A stretch of 64,000 bases of DNA from Liminaster sp045576355 (GTDB taxonomy: Bacteria > Bacteroidota > Bacteroidia > Bacteroidales > UBA3663), in NCBI GenBank assembly GCA_045576355.1, contig JAZNGG010000020.1, forward strand, positions 38,815 to 102,814. The letters are read 5' to 3'. Under the pieces are notes generated by a model. That model did not search any database. It saw nothing but the letters and a program-made list of their open reading frames with translations, and was not told where the DNA came from. Within the stretch, counting starts at the first letter, position 1, and every line of letters begins with the position of its first letter. The translations under genes and the position numbers were made by a program. Positions 44,605-53,993 of this stretch are shown one piece after another.

Positions 44605-44676
44605 GAGGGATAAAGATTTGTTAACAATCGGCAGAGGGAATGGTGAGGGAGACAATAGAGGCTTTACAGAGGGTAA

Positions 44677-45228
44677 TCATTTCTCCCGAAATGAGCCATC
44701 AGATCCTCGTTCATATTCCTTGCCATCATCGCCATAGACTACATCGCCACCCAGACCTGTGGTACCTTTGGTCACTGTGCGTCCCCAACCATCGGTCAGT
44801 TTTACGCGATCTCCGCCTAACATCATGGAGAATGCTGTGATCAATGTGATCAAGAGCCAAATGATGAAAACGATGGTGATGATACCTATAATAATTAGAG
44901 AGGCAGCAACCCCTAAGATAAATGCCAAGACGATGAAAAGGAAAATGAGGAGAGAACGCCATACGATCGGGAGCGGCTTGGCGCATGAGAAGACAGACTC
45001 TGCTACATTGAGGGTCCACAAAGTCCACAAGAAGCCCAATGTTCCAAGCAATGAGACTCTCAGATTCCAATCAAACATCTCAGAGAGGGCATTACCACCG
45101 CCCAGCAATGCCCCGGCAATGGCAGCTACATAGATACAGACAGTGGCAAAATAGGGATTACTGACCATCGCGTCTCCCCAAATCTTCTCCTCTATCGAAT
45201 GAAACCAATTTATATTATTCTTTTTCAT
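44677..45228 (-). CDS. Small membrane protein, unknown function
   Basis: A 183-residue protein with about four hydrophobic segments (FATVCIYVAAIAGALLGGG, LLGTLGFLWTLWTL, LLIFLFIVLAFILGVAASL, IIIGIITIVFIIWLLITLI). It ends in a hydrophilic tail with a DGWGRTVTK...GDDGKEYERGSDGSF pattern. No family is recognised with certainty. It lies 12 nt behind the next membrane protein gene, so the two probably form an operon and may work together. Confidence 0.6.
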   Translation of the reverse strand: MKKNNINWFHSIEEKIWGDAMVSNPYFATVCIYVAAIAGALLGGGNALSEMFDWNLRVSLLGTLGFLWTLWTLNVAESVFSCAKPLPIVWRSLLIFLFIVLAFILGVAASLIIIGIITIVFIIWLLITLITAFSMMLGGDRVKLTDGWGRTVTKGTTGLGGDVVYGDDGKEYERGSDGSFREK

Positions 45229-45240
45229 ATTGTTGTCGTA

Positions 45241-46089
45241 TTAAAATTGAATTAAACTTAAGATCCAATGGGCATTGCCATAGATGAGCCACATACCGAG
45301 AGTGGCCACGATGATGGCAACCACATACCCAAGCATGTAACGATTGAGAGGGCTATAGTTCGACTTGAGTGTGGTATCTATATGGCCATTGAAGAGTGCT
45401 AATCGGGTAAATTTCCAACAGGCAATGATGAGGAAAATGGGCAAAACTATCATGGAGAAAAGAATATTGTACGGAAGGTTTTGGATGTATATCTGCTCTG
45501 TAGGTGCAAAATCAGAACCAAAGACGCACAAATTCCAATTTAGAAAATCCAATAGGAATATAATATGAATCCAGCCAAGTTCTTTGGCAGAGAGACGATT
45601 GTTTTGAACAATAAGAGAAAATATATACATATATACCAACCCGGCAACCAAGGGGATTTCCAGTTCGACTAGAAAAAAATTACCTGTAAAAAACCAAACA
45701 ATGTATGCCGACAAGGCGATTCTTGTAGGAAGATTGGTCGGAATGAAAAGAAGTAGAAGAATTCCAATCTCAAAAATCAATGTACCTAAACTTAAAAATT
45801 TTATAATGGAGATTGGGAATCCCCACCATAAACCCCAAGAATTTAAAATTATACCGACCACCATCAAGACACCGGCAATGTTACGCAACCACTTAGCTCG
45901 TTTGGTGGGAGGCAGTGGATAGATAGGTTTTTCTCCATGGGGAGTGTCAACCGGATCCGGTGTTTCAGTTTCAATCACCACCTCTGCCACTGTGGGTGTG
46001 GGTGGTGCGACGACTGCAATAGTTTCCGCAGAAGGGGACTGTACTTGAGTCTGAGGATCAGACTCCGGTGTTGGGATGATTTTTTCCAT
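45241..46089 (-). CDS. Polytopic membrane protein, unknown function
   Basis: A 282-residue protein. The first ~65 residues are hydrophilic, proline- and threonine-rich (PDPVDTPHGEKPIYPLPPT), and probably cytoplasmic. Six to seven hydrophobic helices follow (for example NIAGVLMVVGIILNSWGLWW and LGYVVAIIVATLGMWLIYG). No family is recognised. The next gene upstream, umuC, ends 209 nt away, so this pair may have its own promoter. Confidence 0.55.
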   Translation of the reverse strand: MEKIIPTPESDPQTQVQSPSAETIAVVAPPTPTVAEVVIETETPDPVDTPHGEKPIYPLPPTKRAKWLRNIAGVLMVVGIILNSWGLWWGFPISIIKFLSLGTLIFEIGILLLLFIPTNLPTRIALSAYIVWFFTGNFFLVELEIPLVAGLVYMYIFSLIVQNNRLSAKELGWIHIIFLLDFLNWNLCVFGSDFAPTEQIYIQNLPYNILFSMIVLPIFLIIACWKFTRLALFNGHIDTTLKSNYSPLNRYMLGYVVAIIVATLGMWLIYGNAHWILSLIQF

Positions 46090-46298
46090 AGTAATAAAAA
46101 TTGGTAATACAATAAATAAACTCTCTTATCTGATATTCTTGCCGATATTAAAATCGTATACGATGAGGGCAATGCTTAAAAACACATGTTAATGATACAC
46201 CTGCTGATAGCCATAGTCATCGGTGGCGAAGATAAGAAAAAATATATTATGGTCTCCTAATGCCTAAGTGTTTTTTATTCAAGATCATAATAATTGAC

Positions 46299-47576
46299 TT
46301 ATTTTGCTTGAACGACGATAATATCTTTCAGGTTTGTAGTATATTGTTTGGAGATAAATTCGTTTTTCAAATGCCAATTCTTATTGTAGCCTTGGACAGC
46401 CATTCGGATCGTATTATGCCCATTCTTACGATTGATTTCATCAATGGCTTTAGCGAGTGCCGCCTGCTTCTCACGATCCACTTCATCAAAGAGATTGCCC
46501 TGTATAGCATTGTCAGGACAGGTGTTCCAAACGATTACCCCGGCTTTCTTATAGAGGTATCCCCCTTCCTTCCAGCCTGTACGCAAGGCTTTTACGGCTA
46601 CGGAAACCAGTTCGCGCATATCATTGGTAGGGACAGGGAGATGTACGTTTTGGCATATATAATTTTGAGAGAGATCCATCCGAAAACGGCTGGTATAGGT
46701 AAAGACCGTTATCGATCCGCAAGCGATGTGCCCATCACGAAGTTTGCGAGAACATGCAGATGCAAAGTTGGCTACCGCCTCCTCGACATCTGCCCGCCGG
46801 TCAAGACCGATGCCGGAAAAACTACGGCTCGTACAGATGGACTTTTTATGGGGCAGTTCCTCTATGGAGATACAACTCTCGCCATGCAATTCTCGCCATG
46901 TACGGACCCCTGTTATAGTAAGTTCCTTACGGATCCAACTCTCGCTGCGCTGTGTTAAGTCCCATGCCGTCCGTATCCCATAGTATGCCAATCTTTTTGC
47001 ATGCCGATGCCCAATGCCCCAAACATCTTCCACCGGAAACAGTTTCAGAGCTTTTTCTCTCTTTTCCTCTGTGTCGATCAGACAAACTCCGGCATAGCCT
47101 TTATGTTTCTTGGCAAACTTGGATGCCATCTTAGCTAACGTTTTTGTCGGAGCTATGCCTAAAGAGATAGGGATACCGGTCCCCTTGGTGATGTCTCTGA
47201 CCATCTGCTTGCAATAGTCGGTCAGATGACCGGGATCGCCCATATCGGAAAGATCCAGATAAGCTTCATCAATGGAGTAAATATCGAGTTTAGGTGTATA
47301 AGTGGAGAGCAGGGACATCACCCGACGGCTCATGTCTCCATAGAGATTATAGTTGGAAGAAAAGACAGCCACATCATTTTTCTCTAATAGCTCCTTGATC
47401 TGATAAAAGACCTCCCCCATCTTAATCCCTAATGCCTTGCTCTCTTCGCTCCGAGCGATGACACATCCGTCATTGTTACTCAGCACAACGACCGGCTTGA
47501 GTCTCAAATCCGGATGAAACACCCTCTCACACGAACAGTAGAAATTATTGCAATCAGCAAGACCGAAAAGCTCCAT
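46299..47576 (-). CDS. umuC: DNA polymerase V catalytic subunit UmuC
   Basis: A Y-family translesion polymerase of 425 residues. Catalytic carboxylates are seen in LADCNNFYCSCERVF near the N-terminus and in YSIDEAYLDLSD near residue 102. The family-specific C-terminal region (SFSGIGLDRRADVEEAVANF, VWNTCPDNAIQGNLFD) is intact. With UmuD' it would copy damaged DNA. The gene starts 1 nt after the umuD stop codon, so translation is coupled. No LexA-type operator was recognised upstream of the pair. Confidence 0.95.
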   Translation of the reverse strand: MELFGLADCNNFYCSCERVFHPDLRLKPVVVLSNNDGCVIARSEESKALGIKMGEVFYQIKELLEKNDVAVFSSNYNLYGDMSRRVMSLLSTYTPKLDIYSIDEAYLDLSDMGDPGHLTDYCKQMVRDITKGTGIPISLGIAPTKTLAKMASKFAKKHKGYAGVCLIDTEEKREKALKLFPVEDVWGIGHRHAKRLAYYGIRTAWDLTQRSESWIRKELTITGVRTWRELHGESCISIEELPHKKSICTSRSFSGIGLDRRADVEEAVANFASACSRKLRDGHIACGSITVFTYTSRFRMDLSQNYICQNVHLPVPTNDMRELVSVAVKALRTGWKEGGYLYKKAGVIVWNTCPDNAIQGNLFDEVDREKQAALAKAIDEINRKNGHNTIRMAVQGYNKNWHLKNEFISKQYTTNLKDIIVVQAK

Positions 47577-47577
47577 A

Positions 47578-48042
47578 TCACTTATGCAGCTGTTTGATGG
47601 TATAGGTCAATACACCCCAGATCATAAAATCATTATCTTCGGTGATTTTTATCGGAGAAAAATCTTTATTATGCGGTATGAGCCAGGCACAATGATTGGC
47701 TTCGTCAAGACGAAACTCCTTGAGCGTAAACTCCCCATCGATGAAAGCCACCACAAAATCCCCATTTTTAGCTTCAAGGGACTTGTCGATGACCACAATA
47801 TCGCCATCACAGATACCTGCCCCCATGAGCGAGTTTCCCGACACACGGGCCAGGAAAGTGGTCTCCTTGCGGCGTATCAAAACCTTATTCAGATCGATAC
47901 TTTCTGTCAGATAGTCCTGCGCCGGACTGGGAAATCCGGCTTTGATGCCATGGTCCACAAACGACAAGTCTAATATCGTCGATGTGTCAGCAGAGTATAT
48001 GTGCAGTTTTACTTCTTCCATTGCTTTACGATGTGTTTCCAC
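47578..48042 (-). CDS. umuD: UmuD-like translesion polymerase subunit
   Basis: A LexA-fold self-processing protein of 154 residues. The cleavage site Ala35-Gly36 is in IKAGFPSPAQDY, and the Ser-Lys dyad is Ser71 (VSGNSLMGAG) and Lys108 (FTLKEF). Cleavage would give UmuD', the active partner of UmuC. An internal ATG at residue 8 (MEEVKLHIYS) gives a more typical start and may be the real one. It begins only 27 nt after glmS, so it may depend partly on the glmS transcript. Confidence 0.92.
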   Translation of the reverse strand: METHRKAMEEVKLHIYSADTSTILDLSFVDHGIKAGFPSPAQDYLTESIDLNKVLIRRKETTFLARVSGNSLMGAGICDGDIVVIDKSLEAKNGDFVVAFIDGEFTLKEFRLDEANHCAWLIPHNKDFSPIKITEDNDFMIWGVLTYTIKQLHK

Positions 48043-48068
48043 TCTATCTTCCTTCTCGAAGAAAAGAC

Positions 48069-49922
48069 TTACTCGACAGTTACCGACTTGGCAAGATTAC
48101 GAGGCTGATCGACATTCTTTCCCTTGGCAATTGCTACATAATAGGCAAAAAGTTGCAAAGGTATTACGGTCAAGAGGGGCGACAGACAGTCATGAGTCTC
48201 AGGAACTTCGATCACATAATCTGCCATTTGAGCTATCGTCTTGTCCCCTTTCGTCACGACCGCAATAATGGTTCCCTTACGAGCCTTGATCTCCTGGATA
48301 TTGCTCACGATTTTATCATATAGATGATCACGCGTAGCCACAACAACAACTGGCATCTCCTGATCGACCAAAGCAATAGGGCCATGCTTCATCTCCGCTG
48401 CCGGATAACCTTCAGCATGTATGTATGAGATCTCCTTCAGTTTCAGCGCCCCCTCCAGTGCGACCGGATAGTTAAAGCCTCGTCCGAGATAGAGGAAGTT
48501 ATGAGCATAAGTAAAGCAACGGGACATATCGGCCAGCAACGGATTGCTCGCCTCAAGGACCTCCTTCATCTTGCGTGGGATATCAGCCAACTCTGCCAAT
48601 ATGCTCTTATATTCGGTAGGACTCATCGTCTGCTTGGTCTGAGCAAGAGCCAATGCCAGAAGCACCAATACGGTGACCTGTCCGGTAAAGGCTTTGGTCG
48701 AAGCGACTCCGATCTCCGGACCTACATGGATATAGGTACCGGTGTGTGTGGCACGTGCGATGGAAGATCCTACGGCATTAACCACACCAAAGATCATAGC
48801 ACCATGCTCCTTAGCACGCTCAATGGCGGCAAGGGTGTCTGCCGTCTCTCCACTCTGTGATATGGCGATAACCAAATCGTCAGAGGAGATGACAGACTGA
48901 CGGTAACGAAATTCGGAGGCATACTCGACATCGACAGGGATACGGGCAAACGTCTCTAACAGATATTTTCCGATCAGCCCGGCGTGCCATGAGGTGCCAC
49001 AAGCCAAAATGACAATGCGACGTGCGGCACAAATCCGTTCCTTATGTGAGACGACTGCATTAAGCACAATCTGCTGCGTCTCCAGCAACAGACGTCCACG
49101 CATGCAGTCACAGATGCAATCCGGCTGGTCAAAAATCTCTTTAAGCATGAAGTGCTCATAACCGCCCTTGCTCAATTTGCCTAAATCCACCTGGACTTCC
49201 TGAATCTCCGGGTGCATCACCTTATTTTTAAGATTGACGACACGGGGTGCCATATTGCGTCTCAAAATAGCGATTTCTCCATCTTGCAGATAGATAATCT
49301 GACGAGTATGGAGGACAATGGGTGTGGCATCAGAGGCCAGGAAAAACTCTCTGTTATCCTCTCCTACACCGACAGCCAAAGGGCTACTCTTACGAGCGGC
49401 ATAAAGGGTATCTCCATCAGCTTTGTCTATAAGAGCAATGGCATAGGCTCCTTCTACATTTTTCAGTGTGGCACGAAGAGCAGACAGAGTATCTAAGCCA
49501 TAACGATTACGGATGCTCTCTATGGCATTGACCAAAACCTCCGTATCTGTATCACTCTCAAAATGATATCCCTGTTCGAGAAGTTGTTCTTTCAAGACTG
49601 CATAGTTTTCGATGATGCCATTATGCACCAAAACCAAATCTCCGGACATGGAGCGATGCGGGTGAGCATTCTGCACAGAGGGGACACCATGAGTGGCCCA
49701 ACGAGTATGCCCCATACCCAATGTGGGGGAGAGATCCTTGTCGCCGAGCAATTGCTGCAACTGCTCTACTTTTCCTTTGGTCTTATATAATCCTATCTCA
49801 TGCTTATCCGAAAGCAATGCGATCCCGGCACTGTCATATCCTCTATATTCCAAACTCTTGAGGCCCTCAAGAAGGACAGGAGCGGCCTCTCGATAACCTA
49901 TATAACCTACTATTCCACACAT
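48069..49922 (-). CDS. glmS: Glutamine-fructose-6-phosphate aminotransferase
   Basis: GlmS makes glucosamine 6-phosphate, the first step to UDP-GlcNAc for peptidoglycan and LPS. The N-terminal glutaminase has the catalytic Cys after the initiator Met (MCGIVGYIG) and GHTRWATHG. Two SIS domains follow, with CGTSWHAG and SQSGETADTLAA. The C-terminus ends NLAKSVTVE, as in most family members. 617 residues is standard. There is no ribozyme-type leader between it and the DUF4954 gene (27 nt). Confidence 0.97.
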   Translation of the reverse strand: MCGIVGYIGYREAAPVLLEGLKSLEYRGYDSAGIALLSDKHEIGLYKTKGKVEQLQQLLGDKDLSPTLGMGHTRWATHGVPSVQNAHPHRSMSGDLVLVHNGIIENYAVLKEQLLEQGYHFESDTDTEVLVNAIESIRNRYGLDTLSALRATLKNVEGAYAIALIDKADGDTLYAARKSSPLAVGVGEDNREFFLASDATPIVLHTRQIIYLQDGEIAILRRNMAPRVVNLKNKVMHPEIQEVQVDLGKLSKGGYEHFMLKEIFDQPDCICDCMRGRLLLETQQIVLNAVVSHKERICAARRIVILACGTSWHAGLIGKYLLETFARIPVDVEYASEFRYRQSVISSDDLVIAISQSGETADTLAAIERAKEHGAMIFGVVNAVGSSIARATHTGTYIHVGPEIGVASTKAFTGQVTVLVLLALALAQTKQTMSPTEYKSILAELADIPRKMKEVLEASNPLLADMSRCFTYAHNFLYLGRGFNYPVALEGALKLKEISYIHAEGYPAAEMKHGPIALVDQEMPVVVVATRDHLYDKIVSNIQEIKARKGTIIAVVTKGDKTIAQMADYVIEVPETHDCLSPLLTVIPLQLFAYYVAIAKGKNVDQPRNLAKSVTVE

Positions 49923-49949
49923 ATTCTGTTTCTCAAATTTTAGGGATGT

Positions 49950-51929
49950 TTATACTTTTGCAATTACTCTTTCGCGCATGATCCGACACTCCTCTTTTTC
50001 ACGAAGCAACCGGATGACAAAAGAGTTTTCCTCCATCGTTCCACAACTCCAGTAAAAGTCGTTCACTTTGTCTGCTGCCGTAGGAGCATCTACACCATAA
50101 AGCATTGCTGCCGTCTCGTCAAACTCCTTTCGGGCATCCGCTAAATGGGCATCAATCAAAGCATCCTGAGCAGTATGCCATAGGTCAATCCAATGAGTAA
50201 GTTGATCTGATGAAGCATCGGCAGGAGCTATACCATAACGACGTGCTATCACTGCAGCGATCCAGTTCCATTCCCAATCAGGCAAAGCATCAATCCACTG
50301 TAAAGAAGAAGCAGTCAAGGTTGCTGTGGAATCTGAGGTAATAGACTGTGATCTTAATTGATTCAGACAATGTAATTCATATTCCTGCTGAGGAGCGATC
50401 AGTCCGGCATAGTCACACCAAAGGCCTGCTCCCTCAGCCGAAGAGAAGAGAGACTGCCCGCGATCCAGTCGCGCCACTACTGCTCCCAGAAGATAAAGAT
50501 CCAAAGCCTGACTATAGAGTCGGATGCCACGCGTCACTCTCTTCGGAGTCATACGACAACCTTGCCAAACCGGATTCGAAGTTCCCTGTAACGAATGAAG
50601 AATCTCCAATCCCTGCAACAGATGCCCTGCCACATAGGGATTAAACAGAGAGAAAGAGATGAAATCCCGATGACTTACCGTTTGTCCGGCAGCCGCTTCT
50701 CCACGCCAAATGCGCTCATCGCGCTTGGACCACTTGCTGATATCCCGCGCCACACCGACACTGCAGAGAGAGATCCCCGGCACAAGCGAAGTCGTCCCGT
50801 CTGCTTCTCCGATCAGATATGAGAAGGGCAAACAGCGTAGGTCTGCATGGGCTTTATGATGACCTAAAACGACGGAGAAGGCTCCGACACGCATCGGCCA
50901 ATAAAGGTAAGAGCCGGAGGCAAGTTTGACACCTCGCTCGAGGATACCAAACTTATTGGGTCCCAATTTATAGGAATGATTGCTCTGATTGCTGCCGGAT
51001 CCGGCATTAAAAAACGAAGTGATGCCGGCAATAAGAAGCGTCGATTTATGGTGTGAGACACTATAAGGCGCCGCAAACAGCGCACAAGCCTCACCATGCT
51101 CCATGTGACAATTACAGAAAAAGAGTGATTCGGTAGCGGAAAAACCACGTCCGATATGACAAGCTTCACCGATAAAACAATCAGTGATTATGGCTCCATC
51201 TACTACTGCAGAACCTTCGGCAATAATAAAATTTTCGGCGATGACCCCATCTCCCACCCATGTAGGATGCAGACCTCCGCTTAAAATCGTTCCATTGACC
51301 AAGCGTAAAGCACCGGCTATCTTAACATTATCGGCGATGCGAAGATCACGGATGAGCCGCACCCCCTCTATCGACACTTCCTCTCCAATCGAGGCAGGAG
51401 TTCCCTTCAGCGAGCAAGCATAATCCAGAATCTTGGACTCCAACCGTACGGCAAGTTCTTTTTCATAGCGTCTGAAAGCCATTATGTATGCCTCTTGTGC
51501 AGTCAAATGATCATATATAGTGACATTCCGTCCCCCACTTTCATTGAGGACATGAACCAAAGTCCCATTACCATAAGTAGAACGGCAAGTACTCTCGATC
51601 GTTCCACATCGGGTGATCGTTACCCGAGAAGCGATCTGATAACCCGAGATCATCCCCACATGAGCGATGCGGCACTCATCACCAATGACAACATCCTGCA
51701 GGGTGACATCCTCGATGCCACAACCCGGATTGCGCTCGACATCCAATCTACCTAGACGCACCTGCCCTAAAAAGGTTACATGAGCGACTCGCTCCGGAGC
51801 AAACTCCGTATGCACCTCTACACAGGTCCAGTCTTGCGCTTTACAGCCCTGAGACTCCAGGCAGGCAATCTCCCGAGCAGTCAACGAACGCACGTTTTTA
51901 TCTGATAAAGATGAAAAAGGTTTTTCCAT
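49950..51929 (-). CDS. DUF4954 protein, left-handed beta-helix
   Basis: A 659-residue protein common in Bacteroidetes, with a central left-handed beta-helix made of hexapeptide repeats (for example VKIAGALRLVNGTILSGG, then GVIAENFIIAEGSAVVDGAI). Such a helix is typical of acyltransferases and nucleotidyltransferase C-domains. The N-terminus begins LTAREIACLESQGCKAQDW, as in DUF4954. A role in sugar or lipid-precursor metabolism is possible from its place before glmS, but this is inference. The function is not known. Confidence 0.85.
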   Translation of the reverse strand: MEKPFSSLSDKNVRSLTAREIACLESQGCKAQDWTCVEVHTEFAPERVAHVTFLGQVRLGRLDVERNPGCGIEDVTLQDVVIGDECRIAHVGMISGYQIASRVTITRCGTIESTCRSTYGNGTLVHVLNESGGRNVTIYDHLTAQEAYIMAFRRYEKELAVRLESKILDYACSLKGTPASIGEEVSIEGVRLIRDLRIADNVKIAGALRLVNGTILSGGLHPTWVGDGVIAENFIIAEGSAVVDGAIITDCFIGEACHIGRGFSATESLFFCNCHMEHGEACALFAAPYSVSHHKSTLLIAGITSFFNAGSGSNQSNHSYKLGPNKFGILERGVKLASGSYLYWPMRVGAFSVVLGHHKAHADLRCLPFSYLIGEADGTTSLVPGISLCSVGVARDISKWSKRDERIWRGEAAAGQTVSHRDFISFSLFNPYVAGHLLQGLEILHSLQGTSNPVWQGCRMTPKRVTRGIRLYSQALDLYLLGAVVARLDRGQSLFSSAEGAGLWCDYAGLIAPQQEYELHCLNQLRSQSITSDSTATLTASSLQWIDALPDWEWNWIAAVIARRYGIAPADASSDQLTHWIDLWHTAQDALIDAHLADARKEFDETAAMLYGVDAPTAADKVNDFYWSCGTMEENSFVIRLLREKEECRIMRERVIAKV

Positions 51930-51978
51930 AGATCCTATTCTTGAAGGTTAAAATATGAAAGCGGATATAACGGATATA

Positions 51979-52006
51979 AAAAAAAGCGGCACTTAACGCA
52001 GCCGCT
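51979..52006 (-). terminator. Terminator overlapping the DUF4293 stop codon
   Basis: On the minus strand AGCGGC and GCCGCT (arms 52001-52006 and 51985-51990) form a GC-rich stem directly followed by a run of eight T. The stop codon of the DUF4293 gene at 51993-51995 lies in the loop, so the last codons serve both as coding and as terminator sequence. Confidence 0.8.
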
Positions 52007-52472
52007 CTAAAGATTTTAAAAGTAAGATATCGTGAAGGATACCCCTAATCGCCATCCAGTTGCAAAATACTCCAAGAGCGGGCATCAATAACATCATATA
52101 ATTATAGATTGTCTGAACACCGGCATTGGATTCTATTCCGCCTTGTATCATCTCCTTGTAATTATGACATTCATAAAAGAATAGTCCAAAATAGAGGAGA
52201 TTCAGGACACTTGCAAATATCAAAAAACGCAACTGAGTCTGACGTTTCTTATATAGGAAGATCGCTACAAATGGAACCAGCAACATTACGACAATCAGAC
52301 CAAATATGCTCAAACCCATTACCGAAACATTATCGGTCAAGTTTTCAAGTCCGACAGCAGTGAGTTTCCAGGTGGATTCAGGAGTCTGAAATGTCGCCAG
52401 CGGGAAAAGCATCATCATTATCATAGCGATGACGCTCGCCAACATATAAACAGTCTGTACACGTTGTAACAT
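51993..52472 (-). CDS. DUF4293 membrane protein
   Basis: A 159-residue protein with four membrane helices (YMLASVIAMIMMMLFPLATF, FGLIVVMLLVPFVAIFLYK, LNLLYFGLFFY, MLLMPALGVFCNWMAIRGI). The start MLQRVQTVYML is characteristic of DUF4293. It is regularly found downstream of the omega subunit gene in Bacteroidetes, and here it begins 15 nt after it. Function is unknown. Confidence 0.88.
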   Translation of the reverse strand: MLQRVQTVYMLASVIAMIMMMLFPLATFQTPESTWKLTAVGLENLTDNVSVMGLSIFGLIVVMLLVPFVAIFLYKKRQTQLRFLIFASVLNLLYFGLFFYECHNYKEMIQGGIESNAGVQTIYNYMMLLMPALGVFCNWMAIRGILHDILLLKSLERLR

Positions 52473-52487
52473 ACGTGCAAAGTCTAT

Positions 52488-52811
52488 TTAGTTATTGTCT
52501 GACGGATTACGCCAAAAGACATTACCATCCACATACTCCTGAGTGGCAAGCAATGTCGGTTTGGGCAATTTCTCATAGTAACGAGAAATCTCGATCTGCT
52601 CACGATTTTCAAATACCTCGTCGAGGTTATCACCTGAAGTCGCAAACTCCTGCAACTTCTTATCCAGATCGTGCTTCATTTCGCTACCGATCTGATTAGC
52701 CCGACGGGCAATAATCTCTACAGTCTCATAGATATTACCGGTATCTTCACAGAGAGCCACAATGTCTCGCGTCACGGTGTTAAGGGGCGCATTTGATTTT
52801 TTGTAATCCAT
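52488..52811 (-). CDS. rpoZ: RNA polymerase omega subunit, Bacteroidetes type
   Basis: A 107-residue protein with the divergent Bacteroidetes omega sequence: TGNIYETVEIIARRANQIGSE matches the conserved omega core (A..RA..I). It assists assembly of RNA polymerase around the beta' subunit. It lies between bamD and DUF4293, the usual setting in this phylum. Homology to E. coli omega is weak outside the core, so the call rests on core motif and synteny. Confidence 0.85.
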   Translation of the reverse strand: MDYKKSNAPLNTVTRDIVALCEDTGNIYETVEIIARRANQIGSEMKHDLDKKLQEFATSGDNLDEVFENREQIEISRYYEKLPKPTLLATQEYVDGNVFWRNPSDNN

Positions 52812-52904
52812 TTTAATATAACGTTATAATAATTTATTTTCTATTTTTTGTCTTTATCCTACAAGTCCGAAAATCCAACATCTCTTCAGATCTTAGCTAC
52901 ACAA

Positions 52905-53720
52905 TTACTTATAATCCTCCAGTTGCTTACAGATGCGGCCATACATTTTTGCCACCTCTTTAGAGTATCTGCCCTCCGGATAATCATTGGTAAATGTGTA
53001 ATACTCATCATAAGCCTCGCGCAATCGCTCTTCTTTCTTCTCCTCCACACTATGCATCGCAGCCTCATAACGGGCGCAGAAGATGACATAAGCCAAATCT
53101 TCATGATGTTTGGAGTAAGGATATTCGTTTTGAGCATTACGGGCAGTGATGATCGCTGCCTCATAGTTATTTCCGCCATAGGTGCCAAGATCCAAATAGA
53201 GTTTGGCACTCAGATATTCCTTATAACAGAGTTTATCAGTCAACTCCATACGCATCATAGTGGCAGAATCTGCCAATGTGCTACGTGGATAATTCTCCAA
53301 AAAGAAGTCTATTTCCTTGATGGCAGCTTGTGTCGTAGTCTGATCCAAACGAGCATCCGGAGAGTCTTTATAATCGCCATAAGCTATCTTAAATCGGGCT
53401 TCCTCTGCATATCGTCCTCGGGGATAACTATTGCAATATCGGTTGAAATATTCTCCGGAAGAAAGATAATCACCCATCTCGAAGTAGCTCATCGCCAGAA
53501 GATAAAGCACCTCCTCTGCCTGCTCAGAACCACGATAGAACGGAACGACATCCTCCAGCAGCACTACTGCACGAGAATATTTCTTCTGTTCATAATACAT
53601 CTTGGCATACTCCCACTTGGTTTCCGTGTCTCCACTCTTCAGCACTTTGTTATACTCATTACAAGCACCAAAGATAAAACAAGTTATTATACACCAGATA
53701 AGGCCTTTGATTATTTTCAT
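52905..53720 (-). CDS. bamD: Outer membrane assembly lipoprotein BamD
   Basis: A 271-residue lipoprotein with lipobox IFGAC at residue ~20. Its body consists of TPR repeats (WEYAKMYYEQKKYSRAVVLL, YLLAMSYFEMGDYLSSGEYF, YPRGRYAEEARFKIAYG). BamD works with BamA to fold outer-membrane proteins. Order bamD-rpoZ-DUF4293 supports the identity. A consensus promoter at 53775-53805 drives the operon. Confidence 0.92.
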   Translation of the reverse strand: MKIIKGLIWCIITCFIFGACNEYNKVLKSGDTETKWEYAKMYYEQKKYSRAVVLLEDVVPFYRGSEQAEEVLYLLAMSYFEMGDYLSSGEYFNRYCNSYPRGRYAEEARFKIAYGDYKDSPDARLDQTTTQAAIKEIDFFLENYPRSTLADSATMMRMELTDKLCYKEYLSAKLYLDLGTYGGNNYEAAIITARNAQNEYPYSKHHEDLAYVIFCARYEAAMHSVEEKKEERLREAYDEYYTFTNDYPEGRYSKEVAKMYGRICKQLEDYK

Positions 53721-53774
53721 AACCTATCAATAAATTACAGCGCAAAATACATTGTAACAACCTATTTTGCGCTG

Positions 53775-53805
53775 CAAAGATAATTAAAATGCTTTTACCT
53801 ACAAA
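53775..53805 (-). promoter_or_regulatory. Consensus promoter of the bamD operon
   Basis: On the minus strand TTTG (53802-53805) is followed after 19 nt by TATCTTTG (53775-53782), a perfect match. The leader is about 50 nt. Confidence 0.75.
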
Positions 53806-53993
53806 AAATATTTTTATTTTGTTGCCGTTTGCTCTTTCGTTTACTCATTATTTAACGGAAGTGACATCCGGTGCAACACTTATTTTCAGTATAAGACATA
53901 TCAGTCATTAGACTGCAAAGCCGTATTTTTTTAATGGCGATAGCTATGGTGCAACCGTTGCCTTACTCCTGACACACTCAGTGCCTTCTCTGA

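Noticed and set aside
48042..48068. LexA-type SOS operator upstream of umuD
   Set aside because: The 27-nt gap to glmS has no recognisable palindrome, and Bacteroidetes boxes are not well defined enough to call one.
49923..49949. glmS ribozyme
   Set aside because: The spacer before glmS is only 27 nt, far too short for that ribozyme.
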